A DNA stretch of 45,056 nt, taken from contig CAJULP010000020.1 in the NCBI GenBank assembly GCA_910587295.1, forward strand, positions 1-45,056, given 5' to 3'. Origin of the DNA: an uncultured Lachnospiraceae bacterium. Lineage in GTDB: Bacteria; Bacillota; Clostridia; Lachnospirales; Lachnospiraceae. Shown here piece after piece: positions 7,212 through 14,161 of the stretch. The notes below the pieces were generated by a model. The model searched no databases. It worked only from the letters and a program-made list of their open reading frames with translations, and had not been told where the DNA came from. A program made the translations under genes and the position numbers. Position 1 is the stretch's first letter. The number at the start of each line of letters is the position of its first letter.

Positions 7212-7370
7212 AGTTCAGCCCACGCCCATTCGCAGGGCCGCACTAACATGCTTCCCGTTGCTTACGCAACTTCCCCTGCTCATCCACGGGCGTTCCCTCA
7301 GACCGCATAGCTTCCGTCAAATCCGTGTAAACACGATTTGCCGTTCACCTTGCAGTCTGGCTGAACTGTT
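7209..7370. repeat. Second repeat family (R2), full copy closed by 12-bp inverted repeat
   Basis: AACAGTTCAGCC (7209-7220) pairs perfectly with GGCTGAACTGTT (7359-7370). Inside are a GTTGCTTACGCAAC hairpin at about 7257 and CGTGTAAACACG near 7326. The first half matches 6112-6195. It abuts copy 2 of the structured element and lies just outside the left end of the mobile element. Nothing coding is visible. Confidence 0.65.
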
Positions 7371-7442
7371 AAACTGGAATTTGAAAACCATAAAATTATG
7401 AGTGATTATTGCTCTCCATAGGTTATCAATAAAATCCTCCAA

Positions 7443-7466
7443 AAGCCTTGAAAATAAAGGGTTTAT
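7443..7466. repeat. attL core of the IME
   Basis: AAGCCTTGAAAATA followed by AAGGGTTTAT; matches attR with one mismatch. Preceded by AATCCTC at 7433-7439, which is complementary to the GAGGATT outside attR. Confidence 0.8.
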
Positions 7467-7530
7467 CGCAATGTGTTCGCCTTATCCCTTTATATGATTT
7501 CACACAAGTTTACTCTTTCCCTGACTGCTT

Positions 7531-7549
7531 ATAAGGGCAAAATCAAGGG
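7531..7549 (+). repeat. Subterminal direct repeat, left (possible integrase arm site)
   Basis: ATAAGGGCAAAATCAAGGG, repeated with one mismatch at 13874-13892 inside the right end. Function is inferred from position. Confidence 0.5.
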
Positions 7550-7638
7550 CAAGAAAATCTCATAACAAGATATAACAAAGTGTGGCAATCGGGGAAATGT
7601 GATGTATGTGCGAATATATTATAACGGAGGATTTTTTA

Positions 7639-8019
7639 ATGGATAAGTATATTTATGATGAAAGCAATGGTCTTTGGTATGAACCACAAGGAGATTATTA
7701 TATTCCTTGTCTTACTTTACCAACCGAAAAAGAATACAAGCCTATCGGTTTATGGGGGCAGCGACACAAGCGATATTTACAGGAACATAAGAGGGCGCTT
7801 TACGCCACGCTACTCACAAGTGGCAAGTTGAATGATTATCTTGCGGATGTCGATAAACAGGCGGAGAAACGCTTTGAAAGACTTGTAGAACAGATGAAGC
7901 AGGCACAGGGTATCACAGAACGCCTAAAGGCGAAAAATGCCTTAGAATGGGTTGGACAAATGAATAACATTTGGGCTTGTGCTATGGAGATTGTGGAGAG
8001 GGAAATTATATTCGTATAA
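7639..8019 (+). CDS. tnpV: TnpV family transposon-encoded protein
   Basis: The 126-residue protein beginning MDKYIYDESNGLWYEPQGDYYIPCLTLPTEKEYKPIGLWGQRHKRYLQEH matches the small TnpV family carried by Tn4451-like and other clostridial mobile elements. Its function is not established. The C-terminal half is a charged helix-rich segment (ADVDKQAEKRFERLVEQMKQAQGITERLKAKNALEW). The ATG at 7639 is chosen over one at 7606 because GGAGG lies eight bases before it. It stands alone at the left end of the element, closed by a hairpin and T-run at 8029-8060. Confidence 0.85.
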   Translation: MDKYIYDESNGLWYEPQGDYYIPCLTLPTEKEYKPIGLWGQRHKRYLQEHKRALYATLLTSGKLNDYLADVDKQAEKRFERLVEQMKQAQGITERLKAKNALEWVGQMNNIWACAMEIVEREIIFV

Positions 8020-8028
8020 GTAGACAAG

Positions 8029-8062
8029 GCGGCAGGGAGTAAATTCTCTGTCGCTTATTTTT
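8029..8062 (+). terminator. Probable terminator after tnpV
   Basis: GCGGCAGGGAG (8029-8039) pairs with CTCTGTCGC (8047-8055), followed by TTATTTTT. Confidence 0.6.
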
Positions 8063-8084
8063 ACTATATTTTCGTTACGAAACT

Positions 8085-8127
8085 TGACAAAAATCTCTCC
8101 TTTTATTATAATTTATGTTATATAACA
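8085..8127 (+). promoter_or_regulatory. Promoter and likely TetR operator
   Basis: TTGACA at 8085-8090 and TATAAT at 8107-8112 (16-base spacer). A perfect 12-bp palindrome, TGTTATATAACA at 8116-8127, lies at the expected start of transcription and is a plausible autoregulatory operator for the TetR protein. Confidence 0.7.
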
Positions 8128-8158
8128 ACAATTATAATATGACAGAGAGGTGAAAAAT

Positions 8159-8722
8159 ATGCCACCAAAGGTGAAAATTACAAAAGAGATGATTATAGAT
8201 GCAGCATTTGAGATAGCACGAAGTGAGGGAGCAGAAAATATCAATGCACGAACTGTATCAAAAAAATTAGGCTGTTCCACTCAACCTGTTATGTATCATT
8301 TCAAAACAATAGAGGAATTGAAAAAAACTGTATATATTAAGGCAGATGAGTATCATTCCGAATATATAACTAATATTCAGAGTGAAAATCCGATGAAAGA
8401 TATTGGACTGAATTATATACGCTTTGCTGAAACAGAAAAAAATTTGTTTCGGTTTCTATTTCAAACAAATGAGTTTATAGGAAAAAATATTTCTGAGTTG
8501 ATAAATTCTGAAGAATTACAGCCTATTATAGCTATACTGAGTAAAGAAGTAGAGGTCAATACAGAACAGGCGAAAACCATTTTCCGTTCATTATTCCTGA
8601 TTGCACATGGATATGCAAGTATGTTTGCAAATAACGAAATGACCTATGACGAACAGACGATTATATCTGATTTAGACTTGGTATTTGACGGAACAGTTTA
8701 TTCATTAAAAGGAGGATTATAA
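8159..8722 (+). CDS. TetR/AcrR family transcriptional regulator
   Basis: Predicted 187-residue repressor. The N-terminal HTH is clear: ITKEMIIDAAFEIARSEGAENINARTVSKKLGCSTQPVMYHFKTIEELKKTVYIKA. The C-terminal ligand domain begins about residue 70 (IGLNYIRFAETEKNLFRFLFQTNEF), resembling the TetR_C group found with WHG-like tails. The ATG at 8159 is chosen over a GTG at 8150 because AGAGAGG lies about eight bases upstream. The stop overlaps the CPBP protease start by one base, so the two are co-translated and the regulator probably controls the pair through the palindrome at 8116-8127. Confidence 0.88.
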   Translation: MPPKVKITKEMIIDAAFEIARSEGAENINARTVSKKLGCSTQPVMYHFKTIEELKKTVYIKADEYHSEYITNIQSENPMKDIGLNYIRFAETEKNLFRFLFQTNEFIGKNISELINSEELQPIIAILSKEVEVNTEQAKTIFRSLFLIAHGYASMFANNEMTYDEQTIISDLDLVFDGTVYSLKGGL

Positions 8723-9465
8723 TGTATCGTTTATATAAGAAAAATGAATTAAATTTCTCATTGGTTTGGATTATTTCCTATGTTGTTTTGTTTAGTGTTG
8801 CTGACAGCTTTTCTGCTTCGCTTGGCACTGAAAAAATAATTGCTGCACCCGTTGCTATAGTTTTTACATTACTTCTTTTAGTTTTTGTGAGTAAACACAA
8901 CTTAAAAGAAAAATACGGTCTGTGTTCTTTTGATGGAAGCCTTAGAAATTTCTTATATTTTACTCCGCTACTTCTAATTATGAGTATTAACCTATGGAAT
9001 GGCGTTACGATGAAGCTGTCTGTTTTAGAAACTGTGTTATATATTTTAAGTATGCTCTGCGTTGGATTCATTGAAGAAATTATTTTTCGTGGATTTCTGT
9101 TCAAAGCATTATACAATGACAATGTAAAGTTGGCGATTATTATCTCAAGTGTTACTTTTGGAATTGGACATATTGTAAACTTACTGAACGGAAAAGATTT
9201 AATACCTACACTCTTACAAGTTTGTTATGCAATCGCAATAGGTTTTCTTTTTACAATTATTTTTTACAAAGGAAAGAGCCTTTTACCGTGTATTATTGCA
9301 CATAGTTTTGTAAATTCTTCGAGCGTTTTTGCTGTTGAAAATTCTTCAATGAAGTTTCATATTATTTCAAGTGCAGTATTATGTATTATTAGCTTAAGTT
9401 ACGCACTGTGGATATTGAAAAAAACAAAACAATTTGATGAATATGAAAATAATGATAGGCGGTGA
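8722..9465 (+). CDS. CPBP family intramembrane glutamic endopeptidase
   Basis: The 247-residue polytopic membrane protein carries the CPBP (CAAX protease, Abi, PF02517) signature: EEIIFRG with Glu118, Glu119 and Arg123, FGIGH with His150, and a second conserved His194 in CIIAHSFVNSS. About seven or eight hydrophobic segments are visible. Members process prenylated proteins in eukaryotes and serve in bacteriocin self-immunity or signal-peptide-like cleavage in Firmicutes. As cargo of a mobile element under a TetR regulator it may confer bacteriocin tolerance; that is inference. GGAGG precedes the ATG within the end of the tetR gene. Confidence 0.88.
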   Translation: MYRLYKKNELNFSLVWIISYVVLFSVADSFSASLGTEKIIAAPVAIVFTLLLLVFVSKHNLKEKYGLCSFDGSLRNFLYFTPLLLIMSINLWNGVTMKLSVLETVLYILSMLCVGFIEEIIFRGFLFKALYNDNVKLAIIISSVTFGIGHIVNLLNGKDLIPTLLQVCYAIAIGFLFTIIFYKGKSLLPCIIAHSFVNSSSVFAVENSSMKFHIISSAVLCIISLSYALWILKKTKQFDEYENNDRR

Positions 9466-9474
9466 TGATATTAT

Positions 9475-9648
9475 ATGCCAACTATTATTTCAGAATGGAT
9501 ATATTGCCCTGTATGCGGCAATAAAACCCGTACTATGATACGGGAAGATACGGAATTAAAAAACTTTCCTCTCTACTGTCCGAAGTGCAAGAAAGAAACA
9601 ATCATCAATGTTCAGGATATGAAAATCACGCTTGCAGTCAGTAAATGA
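9475..9648 (+). CDS. Cysteine-rich KTR domain protein
   Basis: A 57-residue protein with two zinc-ribbon-like CxxC knuckles: IYCPVCGNKTRTMIREDTEL and LYCPKCKKETIINVQDMKIT. The C-P-x-C-x-x-KTR pattern is that of the cysteine-rich KTR family, commonly carried by clostridial conjugative and mobilizable elements. It probably binds zinc; its role is not known. GGCGGTGATG precedes the start, ten bases after the CPBP gene, so it can be part of the same transcript. Confidence 0.8.
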   Translation: MPTIISEWIYCPVCGNKTRTMIREDTELKNFPLYCPKCKKETIINVQDMKITLAVSK

Positions 9649-9656
9649 TTATGTAT

Positions 9657-9693
9657 GCCGCCGCTACGGGAAACGCCATAACGGCGGTTTTTC
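9657..9693. terminator. Bidirectional terminator between KTR gene and relaxase
   Basis: CCGCCG (9658-9663) pairs with CGGCGG (9682-9687) followed by TTTTT. It lies between two convergent genes. Confidence 0.6.
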
Positions 9694-9698
9694 AATGC

Positions 9699-11135
9699 CT
9701 ATCGGCTATTTCTGTCAAAGGATTTCTTACGCTGTCTTTGCGGTAGTCTCTGCTTGTTGCGTTCCTGTATTTCTCGCAGATGTTTTAGCACGCTCTGCCT
9801 TTCGGGCGGTCTGCGTTGTTCTTTAGCGGCGGCTGTCGGTTTCCTGCTGGCTTGGTATTCCCACTCAGCAAGGTCACGGTTGTACTGTTCCACAACGCTT
9901 TCCATTTCTCGGAAAGTACGCATAAAAACTTGCACATCGGGATAACCGTCCTCTTTGAGCGTATCGGGGATTTTATCCAGCCTGTCGGCAATCTCCGCTT
10001 CGGTTTCTTTGATTTTTACCTCCAACGCTTTTCGTTCTTTGCCTTTGAAAAGCCCCTTTGTATTGGCAAGCTGCTGTTTCAACTGTGGCAAAACTTTATC
10101 CTGCAAGTTTTTGATTTCCCTTGCCTTATCTTGCACCTTTATCATCAGATTTCTCATATGGCGGAACTCTCCCATATCAATATCAAGCGTAGGCTTGGGC
10201 GGCATATCTTTTTCCCGAATAAGGTTTTGCAGAAAATCTTTTGCCTTTGCCACAATCCCTCGGAACAGATTTGGCAGCCATCCTTTGCTCTTGATTGACT
10301 GGCTTGCTTTTTCGTGTATCTCAGTCTGCTTGATTTCTAAAATCTTTGCTTCGGGAATACCCGATATGAGTGCCATATCCGCTGTCCTGTTCCATTCCTG
10401 CCTTGCGGTGTTATCCGCTTCAATCTCGGCGGCTTTGGGATTGTTCTTGCCGATTTTTTTGGTGGGAAGATACACGCTGTTCTTATCAAAGACCTTTAAC
10501 TGCTGTTCGGGATCGGAGATATGCCGATTGATAAGGTCGGTGTAAATCTCTTTAACCTCCCGAAGAAAAGGCTCGCTTTTGAATTTATCATCTTTTACAG
10601 TAAAGAGGTGGCTTTCGTAAACCTCGCCTTTTTTTATGACGGTGCAGCCTTTTCGTATCTGCCCGTCCTCCCCTGTGATTTCTTTCTTGGTGCGTACCCT
10701 TTTTCCCGTTTCATCATAGAACACGCTGCGTGTGGCTATCTTGATGTCAGGTTCAGGAAGCAGTTTTCTTTCGCTGAAGATGAGGTGGATATGATAATTC
10801 GTCTTGCGTTTGTTGTGGTGGAGGGCTGACACGCACTCCATACCATACCGCCTGCGGAACTCCTCCGTAAAATCTTCAAGGACTTCCTGCGGCTCGTATC
10901 TTGTATAAACTTCAGGCAGGGCGATAATCAATTCCCTTGCTTCAATACATTTGCCCTCTGTGCCGCTCCGCTTAAATTCCTGCTGGCTTTCCCTTGCAAG
11001 GTTACTCCAAAATTCATTGTCGGCGGTGCGGTAGGTGGCATAGAGATTTTCCTGCCTTGCGTGGCTTGTGATATAGGATATTCTTCCCTTGACATTTGGT
11101 AGTTTCGACATTTGTATAAATGAATGTCTTGCCAT
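9699..11135 (-). CDS. MobA/MobL family relaxase
   Basis: Predicted to nick the oriT strand and pilot it during mobilization. The 478-residue protein begins MARHSFIQMSKLPNVKGRISYITSHARQENLYATY; the metal-binding HxH is in NYHIHLIFSERKL near residue 120, preceded by RRRYGMECVSALHHNKRK. The C-terminal half is coiled and charged (MRNLMIKVQDKAREIKNLQDKVLPQLKQQL). The ATG at 11135 has GGAGGAAGGAG upstream and is preferred to the one at 11174. It reads away from a hairpin-rich region that is the candidate oriT. No coupling protein or secretion genes occur in the element. Confidence 0.88.
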   Translation of the reverse strand: MARHSFIQMSKLPNVKGRISYITSHARQENLYATYRTADNEFWSNLARESQQEFKRSGTEGKCIEARELIIALPEVYTRYEPQEVLEDFTEEFRRRYGMECVSALHHNKRKTNYHIHLIFSERKLLPEPDIKIATRSVFYDETGKRVRTKKEITGEDGQIRKGCTVIKKGEVYESHLFTVKDDKFKSEPFLREVKEIYTDLINRHISDPEQQLKVFDKNSVYLPTKKIGKNNPKAAEIEADNTARQEWNRTADMALISGIPEAKILEIKQTEIHEKASQSIKSKGWLPNLFRGIVAKAKDFLQNLIREKDMPPKPTLDIDMGEFRHMRNLMIKVQDKAREIKNLQDKVLPQLKQQLANTKGLFKGKERKALEVKIKETEAEIADRLDKIPDTLKEDGYPDVQVFMRTFREMESVVEQYNRDLAEWEYQASRKPTAAAKEQRRPPERQSVLKHLREIQERNKQRLPQRQRKKSFDRNSR

Positions 11136-11170
11136 ATACTCCTTCCTCCCGTGACGGGCATACTCTTTTT

Positions 11171-11354
11171 GCAACCGATAAATCGGTTGCCGCTGTTTCG
11201 GCGGCGTAAGCAGACGGACAGCGAAGAAAACAGCGGGCTGTTTTCTTCTGTATCATAGCGGCGGTGCTTTGTCCGAAGCTGTGATACAGTGCCCCCTGCA
11301 AGGGCGAAATACCCAGAGTACAAATCGAAGATTTGTGCGAGGGGTATATTTCGC
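11171..11354. other. Candidate oriT region of the IME
   Basis: Dense inverted repeats lie between the relaxase and the excisionase genes: GCAACCGAT/ATCGGTTGC (11171-11190), GAAGAAAACAG/CTGTTTTCTTC (11223-11248), CTGTATCA/TGATACAG (11248-11289), and a long imperfect pair GCGAAATACCC (11304-11314) with GGGTATATTTCGC (11342-11354) enclosing CAAATC/GATTTG (11321-11335). Position upstream of the relaxase makes this the best oriT candidate. The nick site cannot be read. Confidence 0.55.
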
Positions 11355-11382
11355 TCTCAAACGCCGAGGGCTTGGAGAATGC

Positions 11383-11598
11383 TTATTCTACTTTGCGGAC
11401 ATCGTTTTCATTGAGCAGGTTTCTTCCCTGATTGACGCTCATAAATCGCTCTAAAGTATCCCTGCGGATAATCGCTTTTCTGCCGACCTTGAGGACAGGC
11501 AACTTGCCCCAGTCTACCAACTTACGCATTGTATTTCTTCCGATACCCGTACATTCTGCTGCTTCTTCTATGGTTAAACCCATTTTGATGTTGCTCAT
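11383..11598 (-). CDS. Excisionase-like helix-turn-helix protein
   Basis: A 71-residue DNA-binding protein: MGLTIEEAAECTGIGRNTMRKLVDWGKLPVLKVGRKAIIRRDTLERFM is the winged-helix excisionase (Xis, MerR-like) fold common in Tn916-type elements. It probably directs excision with the integrase, but it lies on the opposite strand and 950 bases away from int, unlike the usual xis-int pair, and could instead regulate the relaxase. AGGAGG precedes the start. Its upstream region is shared with the divergent XRE gene and contains TTTTGCAACT repeats. Confidence 0.82.
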   Translation of the reverse strand: MSNIKMGLTIEEAAECTGIGRNTMRKLVDWGKLPVLKVGRKAIIRRDTLERFMSVNQGRNLLNENDVRKVE

Positions 11599-11625
11599 TT
11601 TATTAACCTCCTTTCAAAATACGCA

Positions 11626-11734
11626 TTTTGCAACTATGTATCTGTAATTGTACTTATTTTGCTATCTCTTGTCAACTCGTTTTGCAACTTATTAAGAAAT
11701 ATTTTTGCCTATTATTAAATTTATAGTTGCAAAA
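11626..11734. promoter_or_regulatory. Operator cluster between xis and the XRE regulator
   Basis: TTTTGCAACTAT at 11626-11637 recurs as TTTTGCAACT at 11680-11689 and as its exact 12-base reverse complement ATAGTTGCAAAA at 11723-11734. The last copy lies just before a TATACT (about 11750) that fits the -10 of the XRE gene. The three sites are likely bound by the XRE repressor or the excisionase. Confidence 0.65.
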
Positions 11735-11778
11735 TAGGTTTTGCTATGCTATACTATCAGCAATAGGAGGTGAAAACC

Positions 11779-12465
11779 TTGAAAAAAGAAATTACATTCA
11801 CCGCAAAACAGGTCGGTGAACGAGTAAAAGAACGCCGAACAGAATTAAACTTAACAATGCCCGAACTTGGTAAGCGTGTCGGGGTAAACAAGTCTACCAT
11901 TCAAAGATATGAAGCGGACGGAGTAGACCCGAAACGCACAATGATTATCAACGGGCTGGCAGAAGCACTCCTGACCACTCCCGAATGGCTGACAGGACTT
12001 TCCGAAGATAAGGAATATGGCAGCCGCACTTTATGTGCAAGGGATATGGAGGAACATATCAAAAAATATCTTGATACGGTTTCTTCCGTGGTAAAGGGAG
12101 AACCGCACCAACAACTGCTCACGACATTCCTCGGAAAGATGATTGACCTCTATACGGTCATGGCTTATCACTTTGCAGACGCTATGGCTGAGGTTGACCG
12201 TGTAGCGGGGGACGAAGGCTTAAAGCAGTCCTTACGCCGCTATGCGATTGAGTCAGGGGCGATTATGGAAAGGGTTTACCGTAAAGAAATGGAACTTCCT
12301 ATCGAGGATATGAAACAGTTTTTAGACGGGATTTTACATATCTACGATGAGGGACGCACCGCTGTAAAGATGGGCGACCTGTTCGGGATAGCGACAGCAG
12401 CCGAAGAAAGGGTTGCTGAAAAAGAAAAATTCCGTGGCTCTTTGACAAGTGAAAACGATGACTGA
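11779..12465 (+). CDS. XRE family transcriptional regulator
   Basis: A 228-residue protein with an N-terminal HTH_3 domain, VGERVKERRTELNLTMPELGKRVGVNKSTIQRYEADGVDPKR, and a helical C-terminal domain of unknown function. It is the likely maintenance repressor of the element. The TTG at 11779 is chosen because ATAGGAGG lies eight bases before it; a GTG at 11770 overlaps that ribosome binding site. Divergent from the excisionase gene with TTTTGCAACT repeats between, and followed after 87 bases by the integrase. Confidence 0.85.
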   Translation: MKKEITFTAKQVGERVKERRTELNLTMPELGKRVGVNKSTIQRYEADGVDPKRTMIINGLAEALLTTPEWLTGLSEDKEYGSRTLCARDMEEHIKKYLDTVSSVVKGEPHQQLLTTFLGKMIDLYTVMAYHFADAMAEVDRVAGDEGLKQSLRRYAIESGAIMERVYRKEMELPIEDMKQFLDGILHIYDEGRTAVKMGDLFGIATAAEERVAEKEKFRGSLTSENDD

Positions 12466-12552
12466 CACTCATCGGCATAAGTAACCTTATTACTTTACGC
12501 ACACCATATGTCACAGTCCCGATTGCCACGGATAGAAAGGGGAAATTTATCT

Positions 12553-13851
12553 ATGGCAAAAGGTTCTGTAAGAAAAAAAGGTAAAAAGTGGTACGCACGC
12601 TTCTATATCGAAGATGAAAGCGGCAGAAAAGCACAGAAAGAGTTTGTGGGAACAGAAAGCAAGTCTGAAACAGAAGCCCTGCTCAGAAAAGCAATCGCTG
12701 ACTATGAGGAAAAGAAATTCGTTGCGAAGTCTGAAAACATCACGGTTGGTATGCTGCTCGATCTGTGGGTGGAGGAAGAACTGAAACCCGGCAGTCTCAG
12801 CAATGGAACGGTAATGTCCTATCAGGGAACGGTCAACCGTATCAAACAGCACCCGATAGGAAACCGAAAGCTGAAAACCGTAACCGCCGACCATTTACAG
12901 GCGTATATAGACTTTCTCAGCTTTGGCGGTACAAATCCTGACGGCACAACCGCAAAGGCACTCAGCAAAGGGTATCTCCGATTGTTTTCGGCAGTTTTAC
13001 AAGGGGCGTTCCGTTTTGCGGTATTCCCGAAAAGGCTGATAACCTTTAACCCGATGCAGTATGTGGTATGGCGGGGAAAGAAAGAAGAATATGAACTGTT
13101 CTCGGACGAGGATGGGGAAACAACTTCCACACCAACGCTCAGCTACGAACAGTATCAGAGGTTAGAGGACTTCCTGAAAAAGAAAAACAACCCTGCACTC
13201 CTTCCTATACAGATAGCCTATTATACAGGCTTGCGTATTGGAGAGGTCTGCGGTCTGACTTGGCAGGACATCAACCTTGAAGAACAATATTTGACAGTAC
13301 GCCGCAGTATGCGTTACAACGGGGCAAGGCACAAAACAGAAATAGGGGCAACAAAGCGTAAAAAAATCCGCACCGTGGACTTTTGCGATACGCTTGCCGC
13401 AATCCTGAAAACTGCGAAAACAGAACAGCACAAAAACCGTTTCCTATATGGGGAACTATACAGCCTTAATTACTATTTGGAGGTCAAAGAAAAAGACCGC
13501 ACCTATTATGAGGTTTACAGTCTGCCGAGGCCGGAGGAAGTCCCAGAGGGGTACAAGGAATTATCCTTTGTCTGCCTTAGACCTGACGGGGCATTTGAAG
13601 CACCGAGTACGGTGGGGATTATGTGCAGGACAGCAAGAAAAAAGGTGGAGGGATTGGAGGACTTCCACTTCCATATGCTCAGGCACACCTATACAAGCAA
13701 TCTGCTTTCAAACGGTGCAGCACCTAAAGATGTGCAGGAACTTCTCGGACACGCTGATGTCAGTACCACAATGAACATTTACGCTCACGCTACAAGGGAA
13801 GCGAAGCGTACTTCCGCAAGACTGCTGGATAAGGTAATCGGCGGAGAATAA
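12553..13851 (+). CDS. int: Tyrosine-type site-specific integrase
   Basis: Predicted to integrate and excise the element at the 24-bp core. The 432-residue protein has an N-terminal arm-binding segment (MAKGSVRKKGKKWYARFYIEDESGRKAQKEF), a SAM-like core-binding domain (about residues 65-150) and the catalytic domain with Arg228 (TGLRIGEVCG), His374 and Arg377 (HMLRHTY) and the nucleophile Tyr410 (MNIYAHAT). The ATG at 12553 is preceded by GAAAGGGG; an in-frame start at 12508 lacks a site. It is the last gene before attR, as expected of Tn916-like and other clostridial integrases. Confidence 0.92.
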   Translation: MAKGSVRKKGKKWYARFYIEDESGRKAQKEFVGTESKSETEALLRKAIADYEEKKFVAKSENITVGMLLDLWVEEELKPGSLSNGTVMSYQGTVNRIKQHPIGNRKLKTVTADHLQAYIDFLSFGGTNPDGTTAKALSKGYLRLFSAVLQGAFRFAVFPKRLITFNPMQYVVWRGKKEEYELFSDEDGETTSTPTLSYEQYQRLEDFLKKKNNPALLPIQIAYYTGLRIGEVCGLTWQDINLEEQYLTVRRSMRYNGARHKTEIGATKRKKIRTVDFCDTLAAILKTAKTEQHKNRFLYGELYSLNYYLEVKEKDRTYYEVYSLPRPEEVPEGYKELSFVCLRPDGAFEAPSTVGIMCRTARKKVEGLEDFHFHMLRHTYTSNLLSNGAAPKDVQELLGHADVSTTMNIYAHATREAKRTSARLLDKVIGGE

Positions 13852-13855
13852 AAAA

Positions 13856-13895
13856 TTTCCCTTGTTTCGGCTCATAAGGGCAAAAACAAGGGAAA
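13856..13895 (+). terminator. Inverted repeat after int, overlapping the right subterminal repeat
   Basis: TTTCCCTTGTTT (13856-13867) pairs with AAACAAGGGAAA (13884-13895). It includes the repeat ATAAGGGCAAAAACAAGGG (13874-13892). It could end int transcription and also be an integrase binding site; no T-run follows. Confidence 0.45.
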
Positions 13896-13926
13896 ATACA
13901 TAAGGTTTGAACATTTAATAGGCGAT

Positions 13927-13950
13927 AAGCCTTGAAAATACAGGGTTTAT
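13927..13950. repeat. attR core of the IME
   Basis: AAGCCTTGAAAATA followed by CAGGGTTTAT, followed by GAGGATT at 13952-13958. The remaining bases to secA hold only the promoter described next. Confidence 0.8.
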
Positions 13951-14013
13951 AGAGGATTGAATAGATAAACGGGAATTTATGCAACAGTTCACAAAATGAT
14001 AATATTTGAACAG

Positions 14014-14042
14014 TTGAATAAAGTGTACAAATCTGTTACAAT
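14014..14042 (+). promoter_or_regulatory. Sigma-A promoter of secA
   Basis: TTGAAT at 14014-14019, 17-base spacer, TACAAT at 14037-14042, about 120 bases before the secA start. The IME inserted about 60 bases upstream and leaves this promoter intact. Confidence 0.7.
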
Positions 14043-14161
14043 AAAATTTGCAGTTTTTTGTGATAGGGATGTTTTTATTCATGGCAATAGAAAATCGGCA
14101 GATCATGCGCTCTGCCTGCAGCATGGATAAGGAACATTTGTAAGAAAGGCATGGTATTAAT

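Larger units (their letters stand above)
7443..13950. mobile_element. Integrative mobilizable element (IME), about 6.5 kb
   Basis: Bounded by 24-bp cores at 7443-7466 and 13927-13950 that differ at one base. It carries a tyrosine integrase at its right end, a MobA/MobL relaxase with a hairpin-rich candidate oriT, an excisionase-like HTH protein, an XRE regulator, and cargo: TnpV, a TetR-CPBP pair and a Cys-rich KTR protein. No type IV secretion genes are present, so transfer would need a helper element. A second 19-bp direct repeat (7531-7549 and 13874-13892, one mismatch) lies inside each end and may bind the integrase. The flanks join to a palindromic site (AATCCTC at 7433-7439, GAGGATT at 13952-13958), supporting these boundaries. 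Confidence 0.85.
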
